The notes: generated by a model not told the origin, from the sequence alone. Positions 16,945 through 26,244 are shown, numbered from the stretch's first letter. The stretch: 40,523 nt of DNA from an uncultured Pseudomonadales bacterium (GCA_938091935.1 CALKNV010000040.1:1-40523); one strand, 5' to 3'. Made by a program: numbers and translations.

Positions 16945-17367
16945 ATGATTAAAGTTAAGTTGGCTTCGGGGGCTCTGATGCTCTCCGCATTAATGCTAAA
17001 TTCCATAGCGCATGCCGATTCTCTGGTAGACGGTGTCTACCAAACTGATGGTGACAGCAATGGCGCCGGGCAGTGCACCCTGATCATCAGGAGTGTTGAG
17101 CAATCACATAAGTATGGCGATGAGTTATTTGAGTTAGAGTCATCAGGTGATGGTGCCTGCGAATGGAGTGCGGTAGGCATTTCAAAAAGCTACGCGATTA
17201 CTGCGGGGCTGGTCACCAACAGCGGCACGCCGGCCTTTCTTAAGATCACATTCCCGTTCGGGCCAGCGGGTAAGCAGGTAAAGCTTACTTCTTATGATCT
17301 TGACGGTGCCGTGCGAAATGAAGAAAGCTTCGCCAAGATTGACGACAAGCTGGTAGCAGGAAACTAA
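16945..17367 (+). CDS. small exported protein, function unknown
   Basis: A 140-residue protein with a clear signal peptide (cut near A-H-A-D, residue 25). The mature part is a compact, probably beta-rich domain: S-L-V-D-G-V-Y-Q-T-D-G at its start, two Cys (in G-Q-C-T-L and G-A-C-E-W) that could form a disulfide, and K-I-T-F-P-F-G. GAGGA lies 9 bases upstream of the ATG. I do not recognise a family. The ANR/FNR-type site about 95 bp upstream suggests expression rises when oxygen falls. It is the last accessory gene before xseA. Confidence 0.75.
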   Translation: MIKVKLASGALMLSALMLNSIAHADSLVDGVYQTDGDSNGAGQCTLIIRSVEQSHKYGDELFELESSGDGACEWSAVGISKSYAITAGLVTNSGTPAFLKITFPFGPAGKQVKLTSYDLDGAVRNEESFAKIDDKLVAGN

Positions 17368-17470
17368 GCACTGTCACATTTGGCCTGATGAATTCTGGCG
17401 CACCAAAGACACTGTGCCAAGCTTTCAGCGCGGTCCCTGACAGACTTATGCATCGGCTTCAGGTAAACTT

Positions 17471-18868
17471 TTGTGCATGCCTGATAGTCTTCTCCATACC
17501 CAGGAAGAAACCTCCGCCGTAATCAGCGTCAGTAGCCTTAACAAAATGGCGCGCACACTGCTGGAAAGCAATTTTCCCGCCGTCGCTGTGGAGGGAGAGC
17601 TATCCAATCTTGCGACTCCTGCATCGGGGCACTGGTATTTCACGCTCAAGGATAAGAGCTCACAGTTGCGCTGCGCCATGTTTGCGGGTCGCAATCGCCT
17701 GCTGCGATTCAGACCCAAGGATGGCGCTCAACTGGTGGTGCGTGGCCGGCTCAGTATCTACGAGGGTCGGGGCGACTACCAGTTAATCGCTGATAGCATG
17801 GAAGAAGCTGGAGATGGCGCATTGCGTCGTGCATTTGAGGAACTCAAACAGAAACTCCAGGCTGAGGGTTTATTTGATACAAACCACAAACAAGCCATGG
17901 GATCCCGGTTTCAACATATAGGTATCATCACTTCAGCAACCGGCGCTGCAATTCGAGATATCACCAGCGTGTTCAACCGACGTTTTCCTGCCACCAGGCT
18001 CACACTCTTCCCTGTGGCAGTGCAGGGAAAAGACGCCCCCGCCGAGATAGCCGGGGCCATTTCACTGGCCAATCGACTCAGGGACAAACTGCAACTGCAA
18101 GCGTTGATAGTGGGCCGAGGCGGCGGGTCGCTGGAAGACCTGCAGGCATTCAATGAAGAGTCTGTAGCCAGAGCTGTATTTGCCAGTCAATTGCCCGTTA
18201 CCAGTGCCGTGGGCCACGAGGTCGACTTCACCATCGCCGATTTCGTTGCCGACTTGCGTGCACCGACTCCTTCAGCAGCGGCTGAGCTCATGAGCCCCGA
18301 TCAGAGTGAGTACCGGCAGCTGCTGCTTGGCCTCAGGCAGCAGTTCCGAAATAGCGTGGGTATCGCGATTAGACAACGCTATCAATCCCTCGATTGGCTC
18401 CAGAAACGCATGAAGCGACCAGATCGCCGTCTGCAAGAGCATGCGCAGACCCTGGACAGACTCGACATTCAGCTGCAACGAAGCATGCGAAGTGGTTTGC
18501 GGGAAAAGAAGGCACAGCTGGACTCACAGCGCCGCGCCCTGCTCTCTGCCAACCCCCGGGTGCGGCTGCAAACAAGCGAGCAGCGACTAATGTCATTGCA
18601 ACAGCGCATGGCACAATCCCTGAAGACTCGACTCAATCAGGGCCAGACTCAACTGCAGGCAATCAGCCGCAATCTTAATGCGGTCAGTCCACTCGCCGTA
18701 TTGTCCAGAGGCTACAGCATTAGTTATAACGAAGCAGGGCAAGTGGTCCGAAGTGCCTCGCAGCTGACAACCGGGAGCAAACTCGTCACCAGGCTAAACG
18801 GGGCCACCGTAGATTCCAAAGTTACAAGAATCGAAGTCTTAGAGAACGAGGCAGAAGACAAAGGCTGA
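17471..18868 (+). CDS. xseA: exodeoxyribonuclease VII large subunit
   Basis: The large catalytic subunit of ExoVII, which with XseB degrades single-stranded DNA in both directions. 465 residues. The N-terminal OB-fold has E-G-E-L-S-N-L-A-T-P-A-S-G-H-W-Y-F-T-L-K-D. The catalytic domain has S-A-T-G-A-A-I-R-D-I, the motif G-R-G-G-G-S-L-E-D-L at 215-224, and S-A-V-G-H-E-V-D at 245-252. A long coiled-coil arm follows, and the C-terminus contains L-S-R-G-Y-S. The start is TTG 17471 (AGG 7 bases upstream) or ATG 17477 two codons later; the mature core is the same. xseB is not in the window. It is on the plus strand and in related genomes lies directly opposite guaB. Confidence 0.96.
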   Translation: MCMPDSLLHTQEETSAVISVSSLNKMARTLLESNFPAVAVEGELSNLATPASGHWYFTLKDKSSQLRCAMFAGRNRLLRFRPKDGAQLVVRGRLSIYEGRGDYQLIADSMEEAGDGALRRAFEELKQKLQAEGLFDTNHKQAMGSRFQHIGIITSATGAAIRDITSVFNRRFPATRLTLFPVAVQGKDAPAEIAGAISLANRLRDKLQLQALIVGRGGGSLEDLQAFNEESVARAVFASQLPVTSAVGHEVDFTIADFVADLRAPTPSAAAELMSPDQSEYRQLLLGLRQQFRNSVGIAIRQRYQSLDWLQKRMKRPDRRLQEHAQTLDRLDIQLQRSMRSGLREKKAQLDSQRRALLSANPRVRLQTSEQRLMSLQQRMAQSLKTRLNQGQTQLQAISRNLNAVSPLAVLSRGYSISYNEAGQVVRSASQLTTGSKLVTRLNGATVDSKVTRIEVLENEAEDKG

Positions 18869-18976
18869 GCCGGTGCTTGCTGCCTCTTTAAGACAACCCT
18901 GCCTGGAGTCCAAGAGCTTGATGTGGACTGACGCAGCCAACCAGCCTCAACCCTAACTGTGCTTTTTCAGTCAGCT

Positions 18977-18995
18977 TGTGTCAATTTTTGACACA
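18977..18995. promoter_or_regulatory. perfect 8-bp inverted repeat, candidate operator
   Basis: TGTGTCAA-TTT-TTGACACA: 8-bp arms around 3 bases. The right arm contains TTGACA, a perfect -35 hexamer, though no good -10 follows at 16-18 bp. Arm length and symmetry suggest a protein-binding site rather than a terminator. Confidence 0.45.
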
Positions 18996-19065
18996 TTCTT
19001 ACCATTCAGGCAGTGTAGGTTTTTACAAAATACATAAATTTCATGTAGTTAGCGAACCAATACAA

Positions 19066-19087
19066 TGTCAGGCGATAAAAACTGACA
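19066..19087. promoter_or_regulatory. second TGTCAG...CTGACA inverted repeat
   Basis: TGTCAG (19066-19071) and CTGACA (19082-19087) are separated by 10 bases. It shares the TGTCA/TGACA half-site with the dyad 71 bp upstream, so the two could bind one regulator. Confidence 0.35.
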
Positions 19088-19273
19088 CTTGCCAAACCGA
19101 TAGTGTGAACCACCTAACAAAAAGTGGGTCGTAAACACGCATTGGTATCTTTAATGCTTAATATCCAGAGGTATGAGTCATGCTCGACTGTGTTTGCACA
19201 GTTCTGAGAGCCATAACAATATTTAATAATCGACAAGTCATAATTGATCTGTCGACAACAGCCGAGAAATTAC

Positions 19274-19609
19274 ATGCTACTTGTTGAGAACCTGTTTCAA
19301 TTACTCTTTGGCCACGCCCTTGCTGACTTCGTGTTGCAGCCCGAGGCTATGGGCCACGGCAAGAATCGTAACGACAAGATTCACGACAAAGAGCATAGCC
19401 TGTTCCCCCACTGGTGGTACTGGCTAACGGCCCACTCCCTGGTTCATGGCGGCATGGTCTACTTGATTACCAACTCCCTGCTGCTCGGCCTTATCGAGAC
19501 CGCCATTCATTGGGTAACTGATTTTGCCAAGTGTGAAGGTTGGATAGGCATGCATCAGGACCAGGGCATCCATATCAGCTGCAAAGTCGGTTACGCCTTT
19601 CTGATGTAA
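19274..19609 (+). CDS. DUF3307-family small membrane protein
   Basis: A 111-residue protein: L-F-Q-L-L-F-G-H-A-L-A-D-F-V-L-Q near the start, W-L-T-A-H-S-L-V-H-G-G-M-V-Y in the middle, I-H-W-V-T-D-F-A-K-C-E-G-W, then D-Q-G-I-H-I-S-C-K-V-G-Y-A-F-L. Conserved His and Asp residues within three or four hydrophobic helices are the pattern of DUF3307 membrane proteins, sometimes carried by phages and plasmids and of no known function. The ATG at 19274 is chosen because homologous sequence starts there; the frame extends upstream to 19244. It stands alone behind a long leader with two operator-like repeats. Confidence 0.8.
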   Translation: MLLVENLFQLLFGHALADFVLQPEAMGHGKNRNDKIHDKEHSLFPHWWYWLTAHSLVHGGMVYLITNSLLLGLIETAIHWVTDFAKCEGWIGMHQDQGIHISCKVGYAFLM

Positions 19610-19797
19610 TGGTGTATCAGACTTCTTCGAATCAACCGACCTGACGAGCTCCCGTACTCGCCAGCACTACACCCCCGTACTTAACCCCTGCGTCTTCAGC
19701 ATCAGTGGTTCGTGCTGAATCCGCAGAATTTTTGTATAGTATGGCCTTCTCAGGCTGAAGATCTGAGAGTCACATTAGATAGAAAACGGGTCATGTC

Positions 19798-20511
19798 ATG
19801 AACAAGCGGGAACAACAACGTAAAATCAGGGAAGAGAAACAGCAGGCTGCAAAGCAGCGAGCCCAAACCAGGAAACTCGCCGTCAAAGTGGGTTTGTTTG
19901 GTGTCGCTCCCCTGCTGGTTCTCTTTGTGCTTTTCACGCTACTGAATCAGGGCCCTACATACTCCCCCGTAGAAATCGCTGACAACGACCATATCCGCGG
20001 TCTGCGAGAGCAGCCAGTTAGTATCGTTGTATACGCTGATTTTCAGTGCCCGGCCTGCGCCACCGAAAATGACACCATGACGCAACTCTGGCCTCAAATT
20101 AGAGATAAGGCCCACCTCATCTTCCGACATTTCCCTGTCACCACTGCCCATCAACACACCTGGACCGCATCGCTGTATGCGGAAGCTGCCGGCCGACAGG
20201 GTCGATTTTGGGAAATGCATGACTATTTATTTGCCACCCAGACTCTCTGGTCCGGTTTGTCAGAAGAAGACGCTGAAGCTGAGTTCGATACCTATGCGCT
20301 GGAATTGAATCTCGACATAGATCAGCTCCACGCCGACATGGAACTGGAAGATGTCATCGCCAAGGTAAGAAACGACCAGCGCGGAGGCAATGCTTCAGGG
20401 GTTCGTGGTACACCCACTGTGTTCATCAACGGCCGCCAACTGGCGCGACCTACTCGCGACCGAATTATCGAAGTGGTCGAAGAAGAGTTCGTTGAAGCCA
20501 CCGGTGACTAA
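19798..20511 (+). CDS. membrane-anchored DsbA-like thioredoxin-fold oxidoreductase
   Basis: A 237-residue protein with a highly basic N-terminal tail (residues 1-30, Lys/Arg/Gln-rich, helical), one transmembrane helix (about 31-49), then a DsbA/DsbG-type periplasmic domain. The active site is C-P-A-C (C84, C87) in Y-A-D-F-Q-C-P-A-C, and the cis-Pro loop is V-R-G-T-P-T-V-F-I-N-G. The inserted helical domain is of the BdbD/thioredoxin_4 kind. It should form or shuffle disulfides in exported proteins while held to the inner membrane. A DsbB-like partner is not in the window. The stop abuts the convergent amidotransferase gene with no gap. Confidence 0.9.
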   Translation: MNKREQQRKIREEKQQAAKQRAQTRKLAVKVGLFGVAPLLVLFVLFTLLNQGPTYSPVEIADNDHIRGLREQPVSIVVYADFQCPACATENDTMTQLWPQIRDKAHLIFRHFPVTTAHQHTWTASLYAEAAGRQGRFWEMHDYLFATQTLWSGLSEEDAEAEFDTYALELNLDIDQLHADMELEDVIAKVRNDQRGGNASGVRGTPTVFINGRQLARPTRDRIIEVVEEEFVEATGD

Positions 20512-21246
20512 TCACACCGCCAGGCATGCTGCTGCAATCTCCTGAAAACGCTGCAATAAGCTGGCCGCCTGTGGGGTCTCTGCCACCTGATCTAAAATTC
20601 GTTGTGGCTGTAATCCCTCCGACACCATGTCATCCCAGCGAAACCGTACATAGTGCTCGCATATATCTGCGCTAAATTCCGGATGGAACTGCACGCCCCA
20701 GGCACACTTGCCTAACCTAAAGCCCTGGACGCGCTCGAAATCATTGAATGCCAGGTGAGTAGCGCCTGCCGGCAAGCTCAAAACACTTTGCTGATGGGCC
20801 GCATGAGCCGCGAATGCGTTTGGTAAATTACAGAACAAGGGATCGCGTCTAGCAGAATCACTGAGCGCAATGGGAACAGTGCCAAGCTCTCGACCCTGCG
20901 GATGGCAACCGATCTCTCCAGCAAATGTCCAGGCCAGGAGTTGATGCCCATAGCATATGCCCAACAGCGGCTTGGCAACATTCACTGCAGTTCGAATGTA
21001 GTCTGCAGCAAGGTAATTCCAGGGCGCTAGATCAGTCAAATAAGCTGGGGAACCAGTGATGACAAGGCTACTGATTTCGTCCAGTGAAGGTAGCGGCTGT
21101 CCGTCTGCAATATTGGCAACGATTGTTGAACCTGGCTTGAGCCCCATGCCCAGCCTGATCCAGGTTTCAAAGTCCTCGCCTTTAGCGAGCAGTTCCGGCA
21201 CGGTCGAGCCAGTCTTGATTATCAGAACAGGTTTGGTCGAGTTCAT
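20512..21246 (-). CDS. class I glutamine amidotransferase domain protein
   Basis: A 244-residue stand-alone GATase1 domain. The nucleophile is C98 in G-I-C-Y-G-H-Q and the partner pair H188/E190 is in G-V-Q-F-H-P-E-F; the oxyanion strand is S-S-L-V-I-T-G-S-P-A-Y-L. It resembles the YfeJ/GMP-synthase-like group of free amidotransferases, which hydrolyse glutamine or gamma-glutamyl compounds, but the acceptor is unknown. It is not fused to a synthetase domain, so it is not a second GuaA. The start is ATG 21246. It converges on the DsbA-like gene and is divergent from the DoxX gene. Confidence 0.88.
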   Translation of the reverse strand: MNSTKPVLIIKTGSTVPELLAKGEDFETWIRLGMGLKPGSTIVANIADGQPLPSLDEISSLVITGSPAYLTDLAPWNYLAADYIRTAVNVAKPLLGICYGHQLLAWTFAGEIGCHPQGRELGTVPIALSDSARRDPLFCNLPNAFAAHAAHQQSVLSLPAGATHLAFNDFERVQGFRLGKCAWGVQFHPEFSADICEHYVRFRWDDMVSEGLQPQRILDQVAETPQAASLLQRFQEIAAACLAV

Positions 21247-21349
21247 TGGCGAATAATTACCTGGCTATAGCTTTGGTCTGGCCGCAATGCGTCTTGCAAT
21301 TTTCCAAGACTACCGGGAATATTGATATCAAAAATCCGGAGCCAAAGTC

Positions 21350-21847
21350 ATGCTTTCCCGCCTCAATCGTTTTGCCAGTGCGGCCACGGAAGAATCCAGA
21401 GAGACCAGTTGGACGCTGTTTCGATGGTTGGTGGCCGCCATGTTTCTAACCCACGGCTATGACAAACTGCTGGGAGACAGCCCGCAGGAACCTGTCGGTA
21501 GCGGTATGACAAATCTTAATATCGGTGATCTAATCTCCTATCCAGTGCCACTGGATATCAACTTGCTGTTCGCGGCAGGAGTCGTGGAATTGGCAGGTGG
21601 TGTCTTGATCCTGATCGGACTATGGACCAACCTGGTCTCACTGCTGGCGTTGATCACGATGACCATGGCCTATCTTATTGCCCACCTTGCCTGGTTCCCT
21701 ACCCTCAATGGCGGCGAAATGGCAGCGCTGTATTGGGCGGCTTTCCTCGTACTATTCACGTTTGGCGCCGGTCCCTATAGCGTAGATACCTGGCTGGAAT
21801 TGCGCAGGCAGGAAAAACGTCAGAAAAAAATGGAAGAAAATACCTGA
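21350..21847 (+). CDS. DoxX-family membrane protein
   Basis: A 165-residue protein with four transmembrane helices. Helix 1 reads L-F-R-W-L-V-A-A-M-F-L-T-H-G-Y-D-K-L-L, helix 2 contains A-A-G-V-V-E-L-A-G-G-V-L-I-L-I-G-L-W-T, and helices 3-4 are strongly hydrophobic. The G-x-x-K-L and E-L-x-G-G signatures define DoxX/DoxD relatives. Members are linked to thiol or redox homeostasis in some bacteria; no specific role can be read here. GGAG lies 9 bases upstream of the ATG. The C-terminus is a basic tail (R-R-Q-E-K-R-Q-K-K). Confidence 0.87.
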   Translation: MLSRLNRFASAATEESRETSWTLFRWLVAAMFLTHGYDKLLGDSPQEPVGSGMTNLNIGDLISYPVPLDINLLFAAGVVELAGGVLILIGLWTNLVSLLALITMTMAYLIAHLAWFPTLNGGEMAALYWAAFLVLFTFGAGPYSVDTWLELRRQEKRQKKMEENT

Positions 21848-21900
21848 CTCATGGCGGAGGTCGCAAACTGGTTTTAATGCAGAATTAAGCGACTGCTGGG

Positions 21901-22884
21901 CTAGGGATCAGGATACTGTTCCAGACAGGTGCAATGTATGGCAGGGTCTATGTTGCCACCGGACAAAATGATGGCCACTTCCTTGCCCGTAACATCGAGC
22001 TTGTTGCTGAGTAAGGCAGCCAAGGCCACTGCGCCGCCAGGTTCAACCACGAGCTTGAGATAGCGAAATGCAAAACTGACAGCATGGCGCACCTCATCTT
22101 CTGACACCGTAAAGAATTCATTTACCGTGGTTTGATTGATTGACCAGGTTAGTTCACCCGGCATTGGCGTCATCAGGGAATCACAAAGAGTCGCATCTGT
22201 TCCCGCGACTTTGACCCGCTTCCCGGATTGTCGCGACAAGGCATGGTCATCAAATTTTTCCGGTTCTACGCCGAATATCTCTGTCTCGGGCAGCAGCGCT
22301 TTTACCGCCGTAGAAACTCCAGCCATCAAACCGCCACCCCCTACGGGCAGCATAATTTGGTGCGGGCGAAAACCCAGCGATCCTGCCTGCTCTACCAGCT
22401 CATAGCCACAGGTTCCCTGTCCGGCAATGATATCTGCGTCATCATAGGAAGGCACGACAGTGGCACCTGTATCTGCAGCGATGACGGCGGCGATCTCTTC
22501 GCGCGACTCTGTATGGCGATCATAGAGTCGCAGGTTCGCCCCTAGTCGCTCAGTATTTTCCAATTTAATTCTGGGCGCGTCCGTCGGCATGACAATAGTC
22601 GCCTGGATTTTAAGCAGTTTGGCGGCGTAGGCCACACCCTGGGCATGGTTGCCAGACGAATACGCCACAACTCCGGCTTTTTTCTGCGCTTCATCCAGCT
22701 GCGCCAGGCGATTGTAGGCGCCACGAAACTTGAACGCGCCAATGTGCTGCAGGTTTTCCGGTTTGATCAGCACCTTGGCCTTACTACGTTCATTCAACAC
22801 CGCGGACCGGAGCAGCGGTGTGCGAATCGCGACTCCGCTTAGACGCTCCAGTGCATTTTCTATGTCGGTCAGCGTGACTGTCAT
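21901..22884 (-). CDS. PLP-dependent threonine/serine dehydratase
   Basis: A 327-residue fold-type II PLP enzyme without an ACT domain, so of the catabolic TdcB/serine racemase size. The PLP lysine is K52 in [10 protein letters not shown]. Ser/Asn contact residues are in S-S-G-N-H-A-Q-G (76-83), and the phosphate loop [10 protein letters not shown] is in the middle. The C-terminal L-S-G-G-N-I-D is typical. It should deaminate threonine to 2-oxobutyrate or serine to pyruvate; serine racemase activity is also possible. Lacking the regulatory domain, it is unlikely to be the feedback-inhibited IlvA. Its ATG overlaps the der stop codon by 4 bp, so it is the last gene of the minus-strand block and translationally coupled to der. 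Confidence 0.88.
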   Translation of the reverse strand: MTVTLTDIENALERLSGVAIRTPLLRSAVLNERSKAKVLIKPENLQHIGAFKFRGAYNRLAQLDEAQKKAGVVAYSSGNHAQGVAYAAKLLKIQATIVMPTDAPRIKLENTERLGANLRLYDRHTESREEIAAVIAADTGATVVPSYDDADIIAGQGTCGYELVEQAGSLGFRPHQIMLPVGGGGLMAGVSTAVKALLPETEIFGVEPEKFDDHALSRQSGKRVKVAGTDATLCDSLMTPMPGELTWSINQTTVNEFFTVSEDEVRHAVSFAFRYLKLVVEPGGAVALAALLSNKLDVTGKEVAIILSGGNIDPAIHCTCLEQYPDP

Positions 22885-24272
22885 TGTTTCCCAGACTTCC
22901 GGTTTTTCTCCAGCCGGCGTTTTCTCGCTACCTGCTGCTGGGTCAGGTCGCGCTCTTTACGGGTGAAGGGGTTTTCATCGCTACGCAGTTCTATTCGAAC
23001 CGGCGTTCCCTCCAGCTTCAGAACCTTGCGATAGGTTTTTTCCAAATAGCGACTGTAGCTCGTCGGCAGCTTATCAGTTTGCTTGCCGTGTATAACAATA
23101 GTCGGTGGATTCTGCCCACCGGCATGCGCGTAGCGCAGTTTGATGCGTCTGCCATTAATACTGGGTGGCGCATGATCTGCCACGGCACCCTGCAGGATCG
23201 TTGTTAATTGATTAGTGCTGAGCTCTTTCCGCGCCGAAGCGTAGGCTTTCTGCACGGACTTATACAAATCCCCTACGCCAGTGCCATGAAGTGCAGAAAT
23301 AAAATGAATATTGGCAAAATCGACAAAAGTAAAACGGCGCCTGATGTCACTTCGGACGCGATCTTTTTCCTCAGCCTCCATGCCATCCCACTTGTTGATG
23401 CCGATAACAAGGGCTCGACCAGTCTCTATGACATAGCCTAACAAGTGCAGATCCTGCTCGACGATTCCCTGCTTGGCATCGACAATCATAATTACCACGT
23501 GGGCATCTTCAATAGCCTGCAGAGACTTCACCACGGAAAACTTCTCCACAGTCTCCTTGGTTTTTCCACGTTTTCGGATACCGGCTGTGTCGATCAGGGT
23601 ATAGTCCTGTCCGCGGCGTTCAAACGGGATATATACGCTGTCTCGGGTAGTGCCTGGCTGATCGAACACGACCACTCGGTCCTCGCCCAACATTCGATTG
23701 ACCAGGGTCGACTTCCCCACGTTAGGCCGCCCGGCGATTGCTATTTTTATACCGCGAGGTGGATCCTGCTCAGCTTCTTCATCTTCATGCTCTGCCAGCA
23801 CTTCGTTCAATAGCTGCTTTACGCCTCTACCCTGCGAGGCAGTGATGGGGAAAATTTGTCGGACACCAAAGCTCTGGAATTCTGCTGCAGCCTGATCAGG
23901 ATCCATGCCATCAATTTTGTTTACCACGAGGTAGAAAGGCTTTGATGACTTTCGCAAATAGTCAAGAATCTTGCTGTCATCAGGTGCCATGCCGTCACGC
24001 GCATCAACCAGAAACAGGCAGATCGTCGACTCTTCAATCGCCTGCAGGGATTGCGCAGCCATCTCCGCATCTATGCCTTCCTCATGACCGGTGATTCCTC
24101 CGGTATCAATCACAAGGTAACTGCGCTGGTTAAGCTTGCCCTCTCCATACTGGCGGTCTCGCGTCAAGCCGGGAATATTCGCAACGATAGCGTCCCGGGT
24201 CCGAGTCAGGCGATTGAACAGGGTAGATTTGCCCACGTTGGGGCGACCAACGAGCGCAATGACAGGTTTCAT
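22881..24272 (-). CDS. der: ribosome biogenesis GTPase Der (EngA)
   Basis: An essential double GTPase for 50S subunit assembly. The 463-residue length is typical. Two G domains are visible, each with G-R-P-N-V-G-K-S-T (first at residues 8-16), the G3 motifs D-T-G-G and D-T-A-G, and N-K-I-D / N-K-W-D G4 motifs. A C-terminal KH-like domain follows, with [14 protein letters not shown], a signature of the protein. The basic C-terminal tail is normal. It follows bamB after 48 bp and overlaps the dehydratase by 4 bp. Confidence 0.97.
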   Translation of the reverse strand: MKPVIALVGRPNVGKSTLFNRLTRTRDAIVANIPGLTRDRQYGEGKLNQRSYLVIDTGGITGHEEGIDAEMAAQSLQAIEESTICLFLVDARDGMAPDDSKILDYLRKSSKPFYLVVNKIDGMDPDQAAAEFQSFGVRQIFPITASQGRGVKQLLNEVLAEHEDEEAEQDPPRGIKIAIAGRPNVGKSTLVNRMLGEDRVVVFDQPGTTRDSVYIPFERRGQDYTLIDTAGIRKRGKTKETVEKFSVVKSLQAIEDAHVVIMIVDAKQGIVEQDLHLLGYVIETGRALVIGINKWDGMEAEEKDRVRSDIRRRFTFVDFANIHFISALHGTGVGDLYKSVQKAYASARKELSTNQLTTILQGAVADHAPPSINGRRIKLRYAHAGGQNPPTIVIHGKQTDKLPTSYSRYLEKTYRKVLKLEGTPVRIELRSDENPFTRKERDLTQQQVARKRRLEKNRKSGKQ

Positions 24273-24320
24273 GCTAATGACCCGATGCAGAGTTCTTCAG
24301 GAACGAACCTTGGTTCGCGT

Positions 24321-25505
24321 TTATTGTAGGCTGTAGGCAGCCAGGGTACCACTGTTGCCATAGGTGATAAGCCGGCCCTGATAAGCCAAGAGATTAGCTC
24401 TGACCCCGTCACTATCAACCTGAGTACGACCAACGATTCTTCCGTCAATTTGCGAAAGCAGGTGAACGTAGCCTTCAAAGTCCGCCACCGCGATGTAGTT
24501 ATTGATCGCGGTGGGCGCGGTAATCGCGCGGTACTGTAAATCTTCATTTGTCCAAACGATATCTTCACTGTTATCGCGAACAGCAATCACGTGACTCTTA
24601 TCACTGCAGTAATACAGATTGCCGAATCCCTGCGTCAACCCATGGTAACTGGAGGCATCTTGTAATCCCCAGACTATTCGGCCAGTCAACACATCAAGGG
24701 CAATTAGATTGCCCTGGTAGCTGGAAGCCAGAATCCGATCTCCGTCAAGCACGAGGTCGCCATCGATATCAATTACGCGATCGATATCATATCGGCCCTC
24801 AGGCACCGCAACCCGTTCCTCCCAGCGCCACACACCATCAGATGCCGAAACGGAGACCAGGGTGCCATTGCTAAATCCTGCCACTACGGTATCAGCCGGC
24901 GTAAATATCGGGCGGCTGGTACCGCGCAAAGTCAGCGGCGGTTGCGTTGACTCATAGATCCAGCGTTGCTCGCCACCATCGTTGTTAAGGGCTGCAACCT
25001 TGTCGTCAACGGTCTGCACGACCACAATGTCATCATTAGCAATGGGTTGAGACACAACTTCAGAGGTAACCCCATTCACCCAGACTATGTCTCCAGTGGC
25101 TTGATCAAGGGCCAGTACTTCTGCATCGCGGCTGCCTACTACAACTAGCCCGCCACCGGCGCCAACGCCGCCAGTCAGTTGCACATCATCAAGCCGATTG
25201 CGCCAGATCACGTCGCCAGAATCCAGGTCCACTGCGACCACGCTGCCGTTCTCACTGGCGGCATAGATCCTGTTCCCCTCAATTACTGGCGTAATTTCGG
25301 TGTAATTGTCGCCCTGGCCGTTGCCAATATCGACGCTCCAAATCCGACTCAAGCGAACCTCGCTACTAACCTCCATCAACTCAGCGGGAGGGTTAACTTC
25401 CTCATCACCGCCAAACCACTGCAAGGGGTTCAGATTAACTCCAGCGCAGCCGGACAGAAACAAACTCAGAGTCAGCAGTGACAATGTGCGCGGGATGAAT
25501 TTCAT
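24321..25505 (-). CDS. bamB: outer-membrane assembly lipoprotein BamB
   Basis: A lipoprotein of the BAM complex, which inserts beta-barrel proteins in the outer membrane. 394 residues from the ATG at 25505, chosen because the lipoprotein signal (F-I-P-R-T-L-S-L-L-T-L-S-L-F-L-S-G-C) begins there. The longer frame starts 18 bp further out. After the lipobox come about eight beta-propeller blades with PQQ-like repeats, for example V-A-V-D-L-D-S-G-D-V-I-W-R, L-A-L-D-Q-A-T-G-D-I-V-W and I-A-L-D-V-L-T-G-R-I-V-W. The family usually lies between yfgM and der, as here, which supports the call. A 44-bp gap separates it from yfgM. Confidence 0.96.
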   Translation of the reverse strand: MKFIPRTLSLLTLSLFLSGCAGVNLNPLQWFGGDEEVNPPAELMEVSSEVRLSRIWSVDIGNGQGDNYTEITPVIEGNRIYAASENGSVVAVDLDSGDVIWRNRLDDVQLTGGVGAGGGLVVVGSRDAEVLALDQATGDIVWVNGVTSEVVSQPIANDDIVVVQTVDDKVAALNNDGGEQRWIYESTQPPLTLRGTSRPIFTPADTVVAGFSNGTLVSVSASDGVWRWEERVAVPEGRYDIDRVIDIDGDLVLDGDRILASSYQGNLIALDVLTGRIVWGLQDASSYHGLTQGFGNLYYCSDKSHVIAVRDNSEDIVWTNEDLQYRAITAPTAINNYIAVADFEGYVHLLSQIDGRIVGRTQVDSDGVRANLLAYQGRLITYGNSGTLAAYSLQ

Positions 25506-25549
25506 TGGCGTCGATCCAAACATAAGGGCATGGCTTTTAATGGAATGAC

Positions 25550-26218
25550 TTAGCTTTCGTCAGGCAGGTTATCAAGTTTCATGCGCAGACCATCGCTGCT
25601 TGAACCCGACTGCTGGGCAGCAACATAGGCATCTCGGGCATCAACAATCCGCCCCAGGGCAACGTAGATATCTCCCCGCAACTCACCGAATCCACCTTCA
25701 AAGGATTGGGGATCGAGATTATTAACCAGCGCCAGGGCACGTTCTGCATCCCCTTGTGCGAGGATTACCCGGCCCAGTCTCAGGCTGGCGGTCAGGATTA
25801 GGCCCTCGTCAACTTCAGCCATAATACCCAAACCTGGATTATCCAGGATCCACTGCAAATCAGCTTCGGCCGCAGCCAAATCCCCACCACTGACCTGCTG
25901 CTGGGCGGAAAAGAGAGAAGCATACTTCGCGTAAATAGATACAGGATGGTCATCACGCAGCTGTTCGGCCAGTGTAATGATACGGGCACTGTCCGCATCC
26001 CCTATCTCTGCCCCTTCTTCCACCAGCGATAGGCTCAAAATCTCTTCGTATAGATCTGACGCGTTTTCGGCCTGACTAGCTGTGGAGTTTTCCCAGACCA
26101 ACCATCCGGTCACCCCGGCGAACACCGCTACGGCTGCGAACACCAGCCCTTTGCCGTTTTCTTGCCACCACTTTTTCAGGGCTTCAATTGTTTCTTCTTC
26201 AGCGGCGTGCAGTGCCAC
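25550..26218 (-). CDS. yfgM: YfgM-like membrane-anchored TPR protein (SecYEG ancillary)
   Basis: A 222-residue inner-membrane protein with one N-terminal transmembrane helix (about 25-44, G-L-V-F-A-A-V-A-V-F-A-G-V-T-G-W) and a periplasmic helical TPR-like region to the end. The first 20 residues E-E-E-T-I-E-A-L-K-K-W-W-Q-E-N-G-K are the family's cytoplasmic tag. YfgM binds the Sec translocon and helps hand proteins to periplasmic chaperones. The start is GTG 26218, with AGGAGA about 6 bases upstream. Its place between hisS and bamB is conserved in Gammaproteobacteria. Confidence 0.93.
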   Translation of the reverse strand: MALHAAEEETIEALKKWWQENGKGLVFAAVAVFAGVTGWLVWENSTASQAENASDLYEEILSLSLVEEGAEIGDADSARIITLAEQLRDDHPVSIYAKYASLFSAQQQVSGGDLAAAEADLQWILDNPGLGIMAEVDEGLILTASLRLGRVILAQGDAERALALVNNLDPQSFEGGFGELRGDIYVALGRIVDARDAYVAAQQSGSSSDGLRMKLDNLPDES

Positions 26219-26244
26219 GATACTCTCCTTATAATAACTTTTTT

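Larger units (their letters stand above)
18869..19273. other. 405-bp intergenic region with two TGTCA...TGACA inverted repeats
   Basis: Between xseA and the DUF3307 gene. It holds two dyads of similar sequence at 18977-18995 and 19066-19087, annotated separately. A short frame at 19180-19287 is too weak to call a gene. No tRNA- or riboswitch-like fold was recognised. Confidence 0.5.

Noticed and set aside
19180-19287. 35-codon frame before the DUF3307 gene with an AGAGG sequence upstream
   Set aside because: Composition looks random (many Cys, Thr, Ile), it overlaps the next start, and nothing supports translation.
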